Shown here: in pieces, positions 1 to 7,732 of the stretch
Layout of the letters: the number at the start of each line of letters is the position of its first letter
Numbering within the stretch: the stretch's first letter is position 1
NCBI GenBank assembly: GCA_019116385.1
Contig: DXBU01000067.1
Span: 1-37,429 of the forward strand
Length of the DNA stretch: 37,429 bases
Direction: 5' to 3'
Source of the DNA: Candidatus Blautia faecigallinarum
GTDB lineage: Bacteria; Bacillota; Clostridia; Lachnospirales; Lachnospiraceae
Program-made: the position numbers and the translations under genes
Notes under the pieces: model-generated
What the model saw: the letters and a program-made list of their open reading frames with translations, nothing else
The model's database searches: none
Told to the model about the DNA's origin: nothing

Positions 1-1
1 A

Positions 2-220
2 CTTTCAAAAGGGCGGACAAAGAATGGCTGCCAGAAACTCTTAAAACCTGCGTCTATTGTCTATGCCTCAAAGAATAATAAATCCGTTACTTATGTATTT
101 AAAGATGTAAACCGGAAGGGACAATACTGCGTCCTGGCAAGGACATATACAAAGGATACCAATAACAAAAACGTATACAGCAGATGGTCCGGTTATTCGA
201 AAATGATCCAGGTAAAGTAA
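2..220 (+). CDS. C-terminal fragment of a probable cell-surface protein (Fn3-like repeat)
   Basis: An open frame runs in from the left edge and stops with TAA at 218-220, giving 72 residues. The tail contains 'YCVLARTYTKDTNNKNVYS', followed by 'RWSGYSKMIQVK'. This resembles the last beta strands of the fibronectin type III-like modules that end many secreted Lachnospiraceae proteins, where an 'R-x-Y ... YS-x-WS' pattern precedes a basic end. No sortase motif or membrane anchor is visible at the C-terminus. The main part of the protein lies outside the window, so its function cannot be named. The downstream stretch to 403 is AT-rich, noncoding, and shows no convincing terminator. It probably carries the promoter of the next gene. 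Confidence 0.6.
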   Translation, partial: LSKGRTKNGCQKLLKPASIVYASKNNKSVTYVFKDVNRKGQYCVLARTYTKDTNNKNVYSRWSGYSKMIQVK

Positions 221-403
221 GTCGCAATATCTAAAATAAAAACAATATGGAAGTCTAAAACAAATTTTTACATATTTTAGCCAAAAAACAGCTACCCTCC
301 TTTGGAAAAATATTTTATGATAGGAACAGGATATAAATAGAACAATACCAGAAGCGTGCATAGGGATCTTTTGGAATGCGAAGAGAGAAAGGCAGGGGAT
401 AGA

Positions 404-1714
404 ATGGCATATCAGGACGATATGGATGACCTTGAGGAATATCCGGTGGGCGTCCGGCTGCGGATCCTTGCGGCACAGGTGAAAGCCTCCGCAAATCTTG
501 TGACCTGGTGCTTTGTGAATAACGGAGACACCTTTTTTTCCACCGGCGTGCACGAAAAGGAATTTCTGTCTTTCTTTAAACTGGGGAAATGTTTTGACTT
601 TCTTTATGAAAAGAATGAAAACTGGGACCGCCCTGTTGTATTAAGCGATCATCTGGGAATGATCTGGCTGGCGGAGAATGCAGATCCGATCCGTGGAGAG
701 AGTAAGGAAATGGAAGTGGACGGAAAGACTGTGGAAAAAAACGAACGGATGCTGGTAGTGATCGGCCCGCTGTTCCTTGGAAGCTCCTCTGTAAAGAAAA
801 TCGAAGAATCTTTGAAAAAATCCGGGCTTTCCATCTATATGCAGCGGCAGATGATGCGTACCCTTGCCGAGGTTCCGGTCATCTCTATGGCCGCAGTCTA
901 TCAGTATGCCAAGACTCTGCACCATACACTGACATCCCAGAACATACAGATCTCAGATTTGATCTATCAGAACGAGGAGACCCGGATGCTTCTTTCGGGA
1001 GAATTGCCGGAAACATCTGCTTCATATCAGAGTATGGACCGGGTAGTCCAGGTGGAAAAGCAGATCCTACAGGCAGTACGGGACGGGAATCTGGACTATA
1101 AACAGATCCTGGAACAGACCTCCGGATACTGGACCGGAATGATCTCGAATACAGGAGATTCCCTGCGGGACGGGAAAAATTCCATGATCATTTTTACCGC
1201 GCTGGTAAGCCGGGCGGCAATGGAAGGAGGACTTGCGGTAAGCACGGCAAAAGAGCTGGAACTGAGCTATATCTCTGAAGCAGAAGGCTGCGGAACCATT
1301 ACCAGGCTCAGACTGCTGATGGATCATATGCTGGATGATTTTGTACATAAGGTACGGGAGAGTACGGCAAATCCCCTGATCTCCAGGACGACGCAGGAAT
1401 GCTGCGATTATATCCGTGCCAATGTGCAAAAACCTCTGACTGTAGAAGAGATCGCCAAAGAAATGGGGTATACCACTTATTATTTTACCAAGAAGTTTTA
1501 TAAAGAAATGGGGATCAAAGTTTCGGACTATATCAAACAGGCGAGAGTAGAATATGCAAAGATCGCTCTTATGACGACGAAAAGGAGCATTGAGGAGATC
1601 AGCGAGTCGCTGCATTTCGGGTCGCGGAGCTACTTCAGCAAGGTATTCCGAAGTATTGTAGGCGTAACGCCGGCCGTCTACCGGGAAAACGTGGGAAGGG
1701 AGATAAAGGAGTAA
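404..1714 (+). CDS. AraC-family transcriptional regulator
   Basis: The protein has 436 residues. Its C-terminal ~100 residues form an AraC/XylS double helix-turn-helix: 'PLTVEEIAKEMGYTTYYFTK' is the first HTH and 'SIEEISESLHFGSRSYFSKV' the second, ending in the typical 'GVTPAVYRE'. The N-terminal ~300 residues are a sensor region that I cannot assign to a named domain; it has no membrane segment and no receiver domain. ATG 404 is chosen because AGGGG lies just upstream (395-399). A GTG at 356 would add 16 residues but has no good ribosome site. The small gene at 1716 follows at once and a terminator closes the pair. It may control the GPH transporter operon downstream, which is inference from position. 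Confidence 0.85.
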   Translation: MAYQDDMDDLEEYPVGVRLRILAAQVKASANLVTWCFVNNGDTFFSTGVHEKEFLSFFKLGKCFDFLYEKNENWDRPVVLSDHLGMIWLAENADPIRGESKEMEVDGKTVEKNERMLVVIGPLFLGSSSVKKIEESLKKSGLSIYMQRQMMRTLAEVPVISMAAVYQYAKTLHHTLTSQNIQISDLIYQNEETRMLLSGELPETSASYQSMDRVVQVEKQILQAVRDGNLDYKQILEQTSGYWTGMISNTGDSLRDGKNSMIIFTALVSRAAMEGGLAVSTAKELELSYISEAEGCGTITRLRLLMDHMLDDFVHKVRESTANPLISRTTQECCDYIRANVQKPLTVEEIAKEMGYTTYYFTKKFYKEMGIKVSDYIKQARVEYAKIALMTTKRSIEEISESLHFGSRSYFSKVFRSIVGVTPAVYRENVGREIKE

Positions 1715-1715
1715 A

Positions 1716-1946
1716 ATGAGACTGAGAAAGAATGCAAGCCCTGTAGACTTTTTGAAGCAGGTACAAAAATGCCAGTATGATGTTTATCTTGAAACAGAAG
1801 AGGAAGACCGTCTGAACCTGAAATCTGTCCTGTCCCAGTATCTCTTTGTGGTTCTGGCGGAGCAGAGCGATGTGTGGGAACACAGCCGCATTACCTGTAA
1901 AGACACAGACCGGGAAGTGCTGAAGGAGTATCTGGAGGAGATATGA
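1716..1946 (+). CDS. Small conserved-looking protein of unknown function
   Basis: This 76-residue protein starts one base after the stop of the AraC regulator, so the two are almost certainly co-transcribed and translationally coupled. A purine-rich GGGAGATAAAGGAG precedes the start inside the end of the upstream gene. The sequence is charged, with a central 'EEEDRLNLKSVLSQYLFVVL' and an acidic C-terminus. There is no signal peptide, membrane helix, zinc ligand set or HTH. Similar short proteins with a 'DRLNLKS' core seem familiar from Lachnospiraceae, but I know of no tested function. A role as an accessory or modulator of the regulator is possible only from linkage. Confidence 0.6.
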   Translation: MRLRKNASPVDFLKQVQKCQYDVYLETEEEDRLNLKSVLSQYLFVVLAEQSDVWEHSRITCKDTDREVLKEYLEEI

Positions 1947-2016
1947 TCTTCCCGGGTACGAGGCGGATAAAAGCTAAGGAAAGATTTTATATGTTGTGGT
2001 ACAGTGACCAAATAGG

Positions 2017-2060
2017 AGCCGCAGTCAACGTGACAGACATGGAGACTGCGGCTTTTTATT
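2017..2060 (+). terminator. Rho-independent terminator after the AraC operon
   Basis: AGCCGCAGTC (2017-2026) pairs perfectly with GACTGCGGCT (2044-2053), giving a 10-bp GC-rich stem with a 17-base loop. The run TTTTT starts at 2053. It lies 70 bases after the stop of the small gene. Confidence 0.88.
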
Positions 2061-2267
2061 GCCTGCAGGTCTGCTGTCCCCGCCTGTTTGCAACGCTCTA
2101 AAAAAACTGAGAGAGGGATAAAAAATGGCGTTTTTAAAAAATAATTCAACAACAGACGGGACCAGGACAAAAATACGCAACGATTCGCCAAAATTTACCT
2201 ATGCCTTATAGATGCCGCGGCTTATACTGGGAGCAAGTTAAGAAACGGATACGAAAGGAGAAGGAAA
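2061..2267 (+). promoter_or_regulatory. Leader/promoter region of the GPH transporter operon
   Basis: This noncoding stretch lies between the terminator and the transporter gene. TATACT at 2223-2228 is a good -10 candidate, but no convincing -35 sits 16-18 bases upstream, which suggests activator dependence. A 28-codon frame (2125-2211) preceded by GAGAGGG lies within it; I cannot tell whether it is translated. No catabolite-responsive (cre) palindrome was seen. Confidence 0.35.
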
Positions 2268-3647
2268 ATGGATAAGGTAAAAGAAACAACGAAACAGGAC
2301 CGGGACGACCGGATCGGATTTAAAGGAATGATGCTTTGGCAGAGCCGGGCGATCTCCTCAGGTATTTTCATCCTGCTTTCCGGCTATCTGATGGTCTATT
2401 GTACAGATACGATGAAGGTTCCGGCAGCCCTGGTAGGCGGAATTCTTGTAGCCAGCAAGGTATTGGACGGGTTTACAGATATTTTTGCCGGATTTATCGT
2501 GGACCGGACGAAAACAAGATGGGGAAAAGGACGCCCCTACGAGGTCTTTATCATAGGGCTGTGGCTGTCTACCTGGCTTCTGTTCTCCTGCCCGGAAAGC
2601 TTCAGTACCGTAGCAAAGTGCATATGGATCTTTGTAATGTATGCGCTGGCCAACGCGGTATGCTATACCTTCCTGAATGCCAATCAGAATGTGTACCTGG
2701 TACGTGCTTATAACCAGGGGCAGATCGTAAAACAGACTTCCTACGGAAGCGTTGTGACCATGCTGGCGGCGGTTATCTTTAATGTTGCTTTTCCAGTGGC
2801 AATGGGTACACTGGCCACTTCACCGGCAGGATGGAGCCGCCTGATCCTGATGTTTGCGGTTCCGCTGGCAGCCATCGGCATCCTGAGGATGCTCTTTGTG
2901 AAAGAGAAATACGATGTAGAAGCAGAACAGGGAGGCGAGGAAAAGCTTCATGTAAAAGATGTGGCGGTACTTTTGGGTACAAATAAGTTTATCCTGATCA
3001 TTGCATTGATGACTTTTATATTTAATTTTGTAACGAATATGGGCGTGCAGGTCTATTACTTTACATACATTGTTGGAGACGTGAAGCTGCAGGGGCTGGT
3101 TTCTCTGTCTCAGATGATCGCGATCCCGCTGGCCTTTGCTTTCCCGAAGCTGATCGCAAAGTTTTCTACGATAAAACTGATGACGGCTGGTTTCCTTGTA
3201 TCTGCCATCGGATATCTGATCAATTTCATTGCCGGATCCAATATGGTTCTCCTGATGATCGGAGCGATCCTTTTCGGAGCAGGTACGATCCCCTGTAGTA
3301 TGCTCCTGCCGCTGGTGATCATTGAATGTGCAGATTTCAATGAATGGAAGGGAATCCACCGTATGGAAGGAACCATGACCAGCATCAACGGACTGGCTCA
3401 GAAGATCGGCGGTGCAATAGGTGCCGGAGCCCTTGGCGTACTTCTTTCCCTTGCGGGCCACACCGGAGATGCCGCAACCATGCCGTCATCCGCTCTGATG
3501 ATGATCCGGATGCTTTATGGTATCGTACCTATGGCCCTGTATCTGTTAGTGGCTCTCACGTTAAAAGGTTATAAGCTGAATAAGCTGATGCCCCAGATCA
3601 AGGCGGACAATGAGGCAAAACGCGGACAGGCAGCGAAAGGTGAATGA
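2268..3647 (+). CDS. GPH-family glycoside/cation symporter (MFS)
   Basis: The 459-residue hydrophobic protein has about 12 membrane segments and belongs to the glycoside-pentoside-hexuronide:cation symporter family (MelB, XynP, UidB relatives). The family hallmark loop 'DRTKTRWGKGRPY' lies near residues 79-91, after helices that include 'VGGILVASKVLDGFTDIFAG'. Such carriers import mono- or disaccharides or glycosides with Na+ or H+. Substrate cannot be read from sequence. The start has a strong ribosome site (AAAGGAGAAGG). Only 12 bases separate it from the hydrolase gene, so the two form an operon, and the imported compound may be an ester or glycoside acted on by that enzyme. Confidence 0.88.
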   Translation: MDKVKETTKQDRDDRIGFKGMMLWQSRAISSGIFILLSGYLMVYCTDTMKVPAALVGGILVASKVLDGFTDIFAGFIVDRTKTRWGKGRPYEVFIIGLWLSTWLLFSCPESFSTVAKCIWIFVMYALANAVCYTFLNANQNVYLVRAYNQGQIVKQTSYGSVVTMLAAVIFNVAFPVAMGTLATSPAGWSRLILMFAVPLAAIGILRMLFVKEKYDVEAEQGGEEKLHVKDVAVLLGTNKFILIIALMTFIFNFVTNMGVQVYYFTYIVGDVKLQGLVSLSQMIAIPLAFAFPKLIAKFSTIKLMTAGFLVSAIGYLINFIAGSNMVLLMIGAILFGAGTIPCSMLLPLVIIECADFNEWKGIHRMEGTMTSINGLAQKIGGAIGAGALGVLLSLAGHTGDAATMPSSALMMIRMLYGIVPMALYLLVALTLKGYKLNKLMPQIKADNEAKRGQAAKGE

Positions 3648-3659
3648 GGGAGGACGGCC

Positions 3660-5720
3660 ATGAAGGAGATATATGACGCGAAAACAGACCCGCAGTTTTC
3701 CAAGGGATTTATTGATATAGACGAGGAACGGGTGCGGACTCTGGATGATGGAAGAACGCTTCCATATCGATATATGCACGGCGGATTTGAGGGAACGAAT
3801 GTGAAGTTTTCCTTCTGCTTTCCGCCAAAAGAAAGCTACGAGGGGAGATTTTTTCAGTATCTTTCTCCCTTCCCGGGACCGGATGAGGAGCTTGCCTCCC
3901 TTCCTATGACCGGAGAGGATGACAAGATCGCTTTTTGCCTTACCCATGGAGCCTATTATGTGGAGTCCAATATGGGATCCCAGGCGGTTTTTACCAACAG
4001 CGACGACAATACCATGACCCACCGTTCCAGCGCGGCCAGTGCGGAATATTCCCGGGTGATGGCGCAGAAGGTATATGGCTATGAACACCATCCTTATGGA
4101 TACGTTTATGGCGGCAGCGGCGGCGGCTACCGGACGATCGCCTGTATCGAGAATACCAATGCTTTCGATGGAGCGGCGCCTTATGTGATCGGTTCTCCCT
4201 ATGCGATCCCCAACTGCCAGACCACAAGGGCATATGCAGAGAGGATTCTGCGGGATAAGCTTTCCCGGATCATAGATGCTGTGGACGCCGGAGGAAGCGG
4301 AGATCCCTATGAAGGCTTGACCGAAGAGGAAGGAGCTGCGCTGCAGGAAGCGACCCTTTTTGGTTATCCTATGAAAAGCTGGTTCCGAAGCCGGGATCTG
4401 GACGATGGTTCTCTTTCTGTGCTGATGGGCGGGATCAAACAGATGGATCCGGATTATTTTAAGGAATACTGGACTGAGCCGGGATATCTGGGAACCGCTC
4501 CAGACAGCAGTGCCATCCGGGACCGCATCTGCATGGATTCTAAAGTAGTGCGGGTAAATGTTCCCGGATTAAAGGAACAGATCCAGGAAGGAAAGATCGA
4601 TACGCGGAACGGTGTGAACGACGCCTGGAAAAAGATGATCGCGTTGGAAGAGATGGATGCGGAACCCTGGATCGAACTGGAAGAGGCTCCCAAGGGGGAG
4701 AACCCTTATCTGAAAGGACTGGTCCTTTCCTTTACAGACGGGCCGGCGGAAGGAAGAAATCTGCAGCCTGTCCGGATCAAAGGAAAACGGATCTATCTGG
4801 GTGAGGGATTCGGTATGGACAATATCATAGAGACTTTGGGCATGGTGGAGCAGGGAAACCGCGTCCACCTGGACAATTCTGATTATATTGCCGTACAGAC
4901 CTATCACCGGCACCAGGTGCCATCAAAAGATTATCATGCATGGGATCAGTTCCGGGACGAGAAGGGAGATCCCCTGTATCCTCAGAGGAAGGCGTTGCTT
5001 GGGCCGCTGTTCTGCGGGATGGGACCGGGATGTGAACAAAACGGAGAGATCCAGGGAAAGATCCTGATCGTGGCGGCACTGATGGATGAGCAGGCTTATC
5101 CCTGGCAGGCGGACTGGTACCGGAGGAAAGTAGCTTCTGTCCATGAGAACAACGACAAAGACTGGTGCAGGCTCTGGTATTTTGACAATGTACTCCACGA
5201 CGACCGCGCCGCATCGGAGGATGAGCTTTACGCCACCACGTATCTTTCCGGCCTGAAACAGGCGCTCCTGGATCTTGCCGCCTGGGTGGAAAGAGGAGAG
5301 GAACCCCTGCCGTCCACCAATTACAAAGTCAATGGAGGCCTGGTGGAGATCAGTGACAGGGCGAAAGAAAGAGGCGGTATCCAGCCGGTGGTGCATGTAT
5401 ACGCCAACGGAGAAAAATGCACCCGGGTGAAAGCCGGAGAAACCGTCCGTTTTAAAGCGGAAGCAGAAGTGCCGGAACATGCCGGAACGCTTACTTTTGT
5501 AGAATGGAGTTTTGAAGGCGAAGAAGATTTTCCCTATAAAGGAGAGTTTGTACTGGAAGACGGCGGCAGACGGGGAACTGCGGAAACGGAGCACGTCTTT
5601 AGGACACCGGGAACCTGCTTTGTGGTAGTCCGTGTGAAATCCCAGAGAAACGGGGATAAGACGGAACCCTTTACCCAGGTGAGAAACATCGACCGGGTGC
5701 GGGTGATCGTGGAGGAATAG
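3660..5720 (+). CDS. Large cytoplasmic alpha/beta-hydrolase (putative esterase) with PKD-like C-terminal domain
   Basis: The protein has 686 residues and no signal peptide. A nucleophile elbow G-G-S-G-G is centred on Ser153 in 'YGYVYGGSGGGYRTIACIEN', followed by 'AFDGAAPYVIGSP', as in tannase/feruloyl-esterase-like and other alpha/beta-hydrolases. Plausible partners are Asp476 ('LIVAALMDEQAYPW') and His513 ('WYFDNVLHDD'), in the order Ser-Asp-His expected for the fold. Residues ~565-686 look like a PKD/Ig-like beta domain ('VEWSFEGEEDFPYKGEF ... HVFRTPGTCFVVVRV'). At 686 residues it is much longer than a minimal esterase, with an insertion after the elbow. Translational linkage to the GPH transporter suggests it acts on the imported compound. 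Exact family and substrate are unknown. Confidence 0.6.
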   Translation: MKEIYDAKTDPQFSKGFIDIDEERVRTLDDGRTLPYRYMHGGFEGTNVKFSFCFPPKESYEGRFFQYLSPFPGPDEELASLPMTGEDDKIAFCLTHGAYYVESNMGSQAVFTNSDDNTMTHRSSAASAEYSRVMAQKVYGYEHHPYGYVYGGSGGGYRTIACIENTNAFDGAAPYVIGSPYAIPNCQTTRAYAERILRDKLSRIIDAVDAGGSGDPYEGLTEEEGAALQEATLFGYPMKSWFRSRDLDDGSLSVLMGGIKQMDPDYFKEYWTEPGYLGTAPDSSAIRDRICMDSKVVRVNVPGLKEQIQEGKIDTRNGVNDAWKKMIALEEMDAEPWIELEEAPKGENPYLKGLVLSFTDGPAEGRNLQPVRIKGKRIYLGEGFGMDNIIETLGMVEQGNRVHLDNSDYIAVQTYHRHQVPSKDYHAWDQFRDEKGDPLYPQRKALLGPLFCGMGPGCEQNGEIQGKILIVAALMDEQAYPWQADWYRRKVASVHENNDKDWCRLWYFDNVLHDDRAASEDELYATTYLSGLKQALLDLAAWVERGEEPLPSTNYKVNGGLVEISDRAKERGGIQPVVHVYANGEKCTRVKAGETVRFKAEAEVPEHAGTLTFVEWSFEGEEDFPYKGEFVLEDGGRRGTAETEHVFRTPGTCFVVVRVKSQRNGDKTEPFTQVRNIDRVRVIVEE

Positions 5721-5738
5721 TCTGGAAAAGGAGGAAGA

Positions 5739-5768
5739 GTCGTAAAATCGATAATCGCGGTCGTATTT
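5739..5768 (+). promoter_or_regulatory. Candidate response-regulator element, copy 1
   Basis: GTCGTAAAATCGATAATC (5739-5756) matches the elements at 5921 and 8850. The TCGTAAAA half (5740) is repeated as TCGTATTT at 5761, a 21-base direct repeat, two helical turns apart, as is usual for AraC-type DNA-binding domains. It lies in the leader of the two-component operon. Confidence 0.45.
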
Positions 5769-5810
5769 TAGGTGGTATTTCGGAATTGGATCTGAGAAAA
5801 TGATACTGGA

Positions 5811-5853
5811 ATAGTCTGATGGAAAATATAGGATTATTAGAAAAAAGATAGTC
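5811..5853 (+). promoter_or_regulatory. Additional ATAGTC half-elements upstream of the kinase gene
   Basis: ATAGTCTGA at 5811-5819 is identical to the 9-mer at 8862-8870 in the solute-binding-protein promoter. A shorter ATAGTC recurs at 5848-5853. Together with 5739 and 5921 they fill most of the 266-base gap before the kinase gene, which otherwise holds no gene. I could not place a confident -35/-10 pair here. Confidence 0.35.
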
Positions 5854-5920
5854 AATCTTCAGAATTAATAGTAAAATATTCGGATAGAGTGCATATGAAT
5901 AAGAAAATAATTCTATTTTT

Positions 5921-5941
5921 GTCGGAAAAATAATAGTTTGA
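5921..5941 (+). promoter_or_regulatory. Candidate response-regulator element, copy 2
   Basis: The site begins GTCGGAAAAA at 5921 and has ATAGTTTGA at 5933-5941. The TCGGAAAA part starts 11 bases before the ATAGT part, the same offset as at 8851/8862 and 5740/5751. It lies 45 bases before the kinase start codon, so it may repress or autoregulate rather than activate. Confidence 0.45.
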
Positions 5942-5986
5942 AAAGTTTAGGTATCTTTTTCTCGAAGAAAAGAGGTGGATCCGATC

Positions 5987-7732
5987 ATGAAATACCAATT
6001 GAAAATACCCCGTAAGGATACAGCCGTCCCGGGACGTAAGTTCAGCCTGAAACGTCAGATCGTCCGGGCGGGATGGCTGTTTATCCTTGTGATCGCTTTG
6101 CTGCTTTTGATCTTACAGGTCAATTTTATGAAGTCTTACCAGAAGGACGGGGACGAAAAGCGGACAAACGACATGTACGTCTACGGACAGACCCTGGAGA
6201 CGCATTTTAATCAGCTTCTTGACGCGGTGCGGACGATCTATTCTGAAAACCATGCCTTTGAGGAAATCGGCGCTTATCGGTCTCCGGCGGAAAAATGGGA
6301 TAATGTGTATGAGCTTTTGAATACTTTACGTATCCAGGTGAATTCCAATCAGGCGATCGGGGGCTTGTTTGTATATTATGACTCCTATGAACAGGTGCAG
6401 TATGCCATAAATGGAGACTGGTCTCTGACGGATCTGCAGGAATTAAAAGAAGCTGGAAGAACCGTCTTAAAAAGCAGTGAAAGTATTTATAGTACAGTAT
6501 TATTAGAGACGGATGAAGACCTGTTATACAACATTTATATGAAAAAGAATACAGCAGCCCTGGGAGGCGGGATCAGTTTAAGCCAGGGGCTTCCCGATGA
6601 AAAGGACAGCACGGCTGTCTATGGAGTGATCCATAACAGCCAATTCTATCCTGTCTGGTCAGAAGAAGGGACAGATCCCTGGAGCGTCTATGAAGGGCTT
6701 GGGGAAGGATGGATGGATCAGCTTCTGCCGGGAAGGAACCGTATGGACGGAAAGATCATTTATTTCAATCCGTTGAATTCTGCGGACCTGGCGGTAGTGG
6801 AGATCCTTCCGGAGAGCATCTGGCTGTATATGGACCGGATCCATGTGGTTTTTATGATCCTGATCTGTCTGTTCCTTCTTGGGGCAGCCAGGCTGATGTA
6901 TTTTGTTTACCATGAATTATCCAGGCCTTTGAAGGATATGACAAAGGCCCTTGCCAATATTAAGGAAGGAGTGTGGGAGGTTCATTTTTCGGCACCGAAC
7001 CGGATAATTGAAATTGAAGATGTACGCCATTCTGTAAAGGCCCTGCTTGGGGAGATCGAGCAGTATAAAATACGCTTTTATGAGGAAGAGCTGGAAAAGG
7101 CAAAGATTCACAGACAGTATCTGCAGCTGCAGCTGGCGCCCCATTTTTATACCAATTGTCTGAAAAACGCCTATTATATGCTTGCCTTAAAGGAATATGA
7201 CAATTCGGAGATTTTTCTTCAGAAGCTTTCTGCTCATATGCGGTATCTTCTCCAGCAGGACGCGTCTTTTGTGACGGTGGAGCAGGAGATCCGTTTTGTA
7301 GAAAACTATGTGGACATGCAGAAACTGATGACCAGCAAAGGGCTTTCCTGTACGATCGAGGCGGATGAAATGGTCATGAATGTGGAAATCCCGGTACTGA
7401 CGCTTCAGACCTTTGTGGAAAACTCTGTAAAGTATGCAAGAGACGCAGGGGGAAGCCAGCTTTTCATAGAGATCAGCGCGAAACTGCGAAAAACAGAAGA
7501 GGGGAATTATCTGGATATCACTGTGCGTGACAACGGACCGGGCTATCCGGATGAACTTCTGGAAGTGATCAATCAGGAAAACCCGGTGGAAAAGGATGGT
7601 CTGGGCGTAGGGGTGATCAACCTTCAGAAACGTATCCGTCTGTTTTACGGCGACAGGGCAAGCTGGTATTTTGAAAACCGCGGCGGCGCTGTCAGCGAAC
7701 TGATCCTTACAGAAGAACGGGAGGTGCCGTGA
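5987..7732 (+). CDS. YesM-like sensor histidine kinase
   Basis: The 581-residue membrane kinase has TM1 near residues 28-46 ('LFILVIALLLLILQVNF'), an extracellular sensing domain of about 230 residues, and TM2 near 283-303 ('VFMILICLFLLGAARLMYFV'). A HAMP-like linker follows, then a His_kinase domain with His386 in 'LQLQLAPHFYTNCLKNAYYM', then an HATPase with N-box 'FVENSVKYA', 'DNGPGY' and 'GVGVINLQKRI'. This is the order of the YesM/LytS-type carbohydrate sensors. The PHF box reads PHFYTN rather than the usual PHFLYN. ATG 5987 is preferred because AGAGGTGG (5971-5978) is well spaced; GTG 5975 overlaps that site. Its stop overlaps the regulator start (TGATG). It presumably senses an external oligosaccharide or a binding-protein complex. 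Confidence 0.9.
   Translation: MKYQLKIPRKDTAVPGRKFSLKRQIVRAGWLFILVIALLLLILQVNFMKSYQKDGDEKRTNDMYVYGQTLETHFNQLLDAVRTIYSENHAFEEIGAYRSPAEKWDNVYELLNTLRIQVNSNQAIGGLFVYYDSYEQVQYAINGDWSLTDLQELKEAGRTVLKSSESIYSTVLLETDEDLLYNIYMKKNTAALGGGISLSQGLPDEKDSTAVYGVIHNSQFYPVWSEEGTDPWSVYEGLGEGWMDQLLPGRNRMDGKIIYFNPLNSADLAVVEILPESIWLYMDRIHVVFMILICLFLLGAARLMYFVYHELSRPLKDMTKALANIKEGVWEVHFSAPNRIIEIEDVRHSVKALLGEIEQYKIRFYEEELEKAKIHRQYLQLQLAPHFYTNCLKNAYYMLALKEYDNSEIFLQKLSAHMRYLLQQDASFVTVEQEIRFVENYVDMQKLMTSKGLSCTIEADEMVMNVEIPVLTLQTFVENSVKYARDAGGSQLFIEISAKLRKTEEGNYLDITVRDNGPGYPDELLEVINQENPVEKDGLGVGVINLQKRIRLFYGDRASWYFENRGGAVSELILTEEREVP

Noticed and set aside
356..403. GTG start extending the AraC regulator by 16 residues
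   Set aside because: No ribosome site before 356, while ATG 404 has AGGGG at good spacing.
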